Source: Ignavibacteriales bacterium
GTDB lineage: Bacteria; Bacteroidota; Ignavibacteria; UBA10030
Direction of reading: 5' to 3'
Assembly (NCBI GenBank): GCA_016207365.1
Contig: JACQPU010000116.1
Span: forward strand, 1-8,234
DNA length: 8,234 nt
Part shown: one piece after another, positions 6,089-8,234 of the stretch
How positions within the stretch are numbered: the stretch's first letter is position 1
Layout of the letters: each line of letters opens with the position of its first letter
Program-made: the position numbers and the translations under genes
Notes under the pieces: generated by a model
Told to the model about the DNA's origin: nothing
What the model saw: the letters and a program-made list of their open reading frames with translations, nothing else
The model's database searches: none

Positions 6089-7527
6089 ACGGCACCTCCG
6101 TGGACTTTCTCGCGCACATCGGTGGTAATACTCCTTGCTCTTTCCACATCGGATGCATGCGGACCGACCGACCTCGCCCGACCATAGGAAAGAACAGCCT
6201 TCACTTCACCGATAGCGATCATCGGAAGAAACCGCGAAAAAAGGAGGAAGAGAGTGAAGAAAAGTCCGAAGCTTCCAGTCAGTGTCGCGATTTCAACAAG
6301 TGTCGGCGCGTAGAAATCCCAGCTGGCGGGGAGATAGTCTCTCGTGAGGGAAATCGTGATGATCACGAACCTTTCAAACCACATCCCCACGTTGATCGCA
6401 AGAGATAAGATGAAGACAAAGGCAACATTGGTTCGCGCCTTCTTGAACCATAGCAACTGAGGGGACAGAACATTGCAGCTTACCATGATCCAGTACGCCC
6501 AGGCATATGGCCCGAACATTCTGTTAACAAGAGCAAACCGCTCATACTCGTTTCCCGAATAGAACGATACGAAAAGCTCCGTCAGATATGCCAATCCGAC
6601 CATCCCGCCCGTTGCAATGATGATCTTTGCCATCGACTCGATGTGGTGCAAGGTGATGTACTCTTCAAACCGAAGAACCTTCCGGGCAATGATCATGAGC
6701 GTCAGCACCATGGCAAATCCCGAAAATACCGCGCCCGCAACAAAGTACGGCGGAAAGATTGTCGTGTGCCAACCGGGAATGACCGATGTCGCAAAGTCCC
6801 AGCTTACAATGGTGTGGACCGAAACGACAAGCGGCGTTGCAAGACCCGCAAGGAGCAGATACACCGATTCATACCGAAGCCACGTCCTGTTCGATCCATC
6901 CCAACCGAGGCTGAACAATCCGTACAGCTTTTTCTTCGCTTTCGAGAATGTCCGATCTCGCAGCGTGGCAAGATCCGGAATAAGACCGACGTACCAAAAA
7001 ACCAGAGAAATTGTGAAATAGGTACCGATGGCGAACATGTCCCAGACAAGCGGTGAACGGAAATTCACCCAGAGTGGACCGCGGAGGTTCGGGTATGGAA
7101 TGACCCAGAAAGCCAACCAGGGCCGGCCCATATGGATGATCGGGAACATCCCCGCGCAAATGACGGCAAAGATCGTCATGGCTTCGGCAGACCGATTGAC
7201 CGAAGTCCGCCACTTCTGACGGAACAGAAAGAGGATGGCCGAGATCAGTGTTCCCGCGTGCCCGATACCGATCCAGAACACGAAATTCGTGATATCAAAT
7301 GCCCACCCCACGGTGTTGTTCAGCCCCCACGTACCGATCCCTGTGAGCATCTGATACGTGACAGCCGCAATGCCAAGAAACAGCATCGAGGTACTAACCG
7401 CAAACGCCATCCACCACTCCTTCCCCGGAGTTCTGTCCAGCGGAGCGGCAACTTCCTCCGTAACATCCGAATACGATTTCTTCCCCAGAATCAGCGGAGT
7501 TCTGAGAACCGAAAGCCCATCAGCCAT
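6085..7527 (-). CDS. actC: ACIII subunit ActC, NrfD/PsrC-like quinol-oxidising membrane subunit
   Basis: The 480-residue product is polytopic with about ten hydrophobic helices (roughly 40-60, 82-102, 116-133, 165-183, 222-245, 262-281, 302-324, 340-358, 366-390, 410-433). It belongs to the NrfD/PsrC family. In ACIII, ActC sits beneath the iron-sulfur subunit ActB and provides the periplasm-side quinol oxidation site. Family blocks seen: GHAGTLISAILFL (89-101), IHMGRPWLAFWVIPYPN (131-147), HTIVSWDFATSVIPGWH (238-254), FPPYFVAGAVFSG (258-270) and MWFERFVI (382-389). The conserved His residues in the first and third blocks are candidates for quinol contacts. The length is normal. The ATG at 7527 has GGGAGA 8 nt upstream and overlaps the actB stop by 8 nt. 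Confidence 0.95.
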   Translation of the reverse strand: MADGLSVLRTPLILGKKSYSDVTEEVAAPLDRTPGKEWWMAFAVSTSMLFLGIAAVTYQMLTGIGTWGLNNTVGWAFDITNFVFWIGIGHAGTLISAILFLFRQKWRTSVNRSAEAMTIFAVICAGMFPIIHMGRPWLAFWVIPYPNLRGPLWVNFRSPLVWDMFAIGTYFTISLVFWYVGLIPDLATLRDRTFSKAKKKLYGLFSLGWDGSNRTWLRYESVYLLLAGLATPLVVSVHTIVSWDFATSVIPGWHTTIFPPYFVAGAVFSGFAMVLTLMIIARKVLRFEEYITLHHIESMAKIIIATGGMVGLAYLTELFVSFYSGNEYERFALVNRMFGPYAWAYWIMVSCNVLSPQLLWFKKARTNVAFVFILSLAINVGMWFERFVIITISLTRDYLPASWDFYAPTLVEIATLTGSFGLFFTLFLLFSRFLPMIAIGEVKAVLSYGRARSVGPHASDVERARSITTDVREKVHGGAV

Positions 7528-8234
7528 TGTGCTGTTCTCCCTTCGTTGAGGGACGGTTCCGGACGACGGTCATGTAGGACACCGAAGGTCTGACCTCCAG
7601 TTCCGCGAGAATTTGATATTGTCGCGGATCCTTAACCATAGCACTCACCCTGCTCGCGGGATCGTTCAGGTCACCAAACACGACAGCCCGGGCGGGGCAG
7701 GATTGTTGACATGCGGTCTGAATCTGATCATCACCAACCGGCACGGCCGTGCGTTTCGCTTCGATCTTTGCTTCCTGGATTCTCTGAACGCAGAAGGAGC
7801 ATTTTTCCATAACACCGCGTGAGCGCACCGTCACGTCCGGATTAAGAACCATGTTCTCTTTTTGATTCTCTCTTGGATAGTCAAACCAATTGAACCGTCG
7901 GATCTTGTAGGGACAGTTGTTGGCACAATAGCGTGTCCCCACACACCGGTTGTACACCTGTTGGTTCAGTCCTTCAGCGCTATGTACGGTGGCTTGCACG
8001 GGGCAAACCGTTTCGCACGGGGCATTATCACAGTGGTGGCATAACATGGGCTGATGCACAACGTCCGTGTTGCCGTGATTCTCGATGAAGTAGCGGTCGA
8101 TGCGCATCCAGTGCATCTCCCTGTTTCGAAGAACCTCATCCTTCCCGACTACCGGAATATTATTCTCGGCCTGACAGCTCACAACGCACGCTGCGCATCC
8201 CGTGCATGCATTGAGATCGATGACCATGCCCCAA
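7520..8234 (-). CDS. actB: ACIII subunit ActB, iron-sulfur domain (3' part of gene)
   Basis: The frame is open through the right edge, so this is the C-terminal ferredoxin-like domain of ActB. The missing N-terminal part is expected to be a molybdopterin-oxidoreductase-like domain without molybdenum. The ATG at 8225-8227 is internal; the preceding codons read WG, as in the usual WGM-IDL junction. Counting from that Met, the cysteine groups are C8, C11, C14, C18; C63, C66, C71, C75; C95, C101, C105; and C143, C146, C173, C177. Fifteen cysteines suit three [4Fe-4S] and one [3Fe-4S] cluster, as known for ACIII, with the CVGTRYC group (Thr in place of a Cys) the likely three-cysteine site. The chain carries electrons from the quinol site to the haem subunits. 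The gene overlaps actC by 8 nt. Upstream actA is expected beyond the edge. Confidence 0.95.
   Translation of the reverse strand, partial: WGMVIDLNACTGCAACVVSCQAENNIPVVGKDEVLRNREMHWMRIDRYFIENHGNTDVVHQPMLCHHCDNAPCETVCPVQATVHSAEGLNQQVYNRCVGTRYCANNCPYKIRRFNWFDYPRENQKENMVLNPDVTVRSRGVMEKCSFCVQRIQEAKIEAKRTAVPVGDDQIQTACQQSCPARAVVFGDLNDPASRVSAMVKDPRQYQILAELEVRPSVSYMTVVRNRPSTKGEQHNG

Noticed and set aside
7132..7593. Plus-strand open frame of 153 codons opposite the 5' part of actC
   Set aside because: It is antisense to conserved ActC sequence, with a low-complexity charged product.
8225..8227. ATG as the start of a separate 235-residue ferredoxin-like protein
   Set aside because: The frame stays open to the window edge, with the WG residues typical of the ActB interior just before this Met, and no ribosome site could be judged. 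It is an internal Met of the larger ActB.

Overview
The window carries most of an alternative complex III (ACIII, Act) respiratory operon on the minus strand. Downstream of it lie a decayed outer-membrane protein gene, three small or accessory genes and, converging from the plus strand, the 3' part of a YyaL/SPATA20-type gene. An ACIII operon together with an outer-membrane barrel remnant points to a Gram-negative bacterium. ACIII is common in the Bacteroidota/Chlorobiota/Ignavibacteriota group, Acidobacteriota, Planctomycetota and some Deltaproteobacteria. Balanced base composition and regular AGGAGG-like ribosome binding sites argue mildly against a typical Bacteroidota. I cannot place the organism more precisely.

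Layout, left to right. 1-1478 (+): 3' part of a DUF255 thioredoxin-domain/(alpha/alpha) barrel protein, cut by the left edge. 1454-1624 (-): 56-residue membrane-anchored protein of unknown function, overlapping the previous gene tail to tail. 1690-3042 (-): secreted glycoside hydrolase family 47 (class I alpha-mannosidase-like) protein. 3050-3367 (-): cysteine-free carboxymuconolactone decarboxylase-family protein. 3420-3651 (-): remnant of an outer-membrane beta-barrel gene, with a signal peptide in one frame and a barrel C-terminus in another. 3737-4951 actF, 4965-5564 actE, 5561-6088 actD, 6085-7527 actC and 7520-8234 actB (3' part), all on the minus strand.

The act genes are tightly packed, with overlaps of 8, 4 and 4 nt and one 13-nt gap, so they are almost certainly co-transcribed from a promoter beyond the right edge. 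In ACIII, quinol is oxidised at the membrane by the NrfD-like subunits ActC and ActF. Electrons pass through the iron-sulfur domain of ActB and c-type haem subunits (ActE here, ActA presumably off-window) to a terminal oxidase or soluble carrier. No cytochrome oxidase gene follows actF within the window. The operon instead runs into the decayed barrel gene, the CMD-family gene and the GH47 gene, all on the same strand.

I see no RNA gene, CRISPR array, insertion sequence or phage gene. The most unusual points are the bacterial GH47 enzyme behind a respiratory operon and the collapsed barrel gene between them. I find no clear evidence of a wholly new system.
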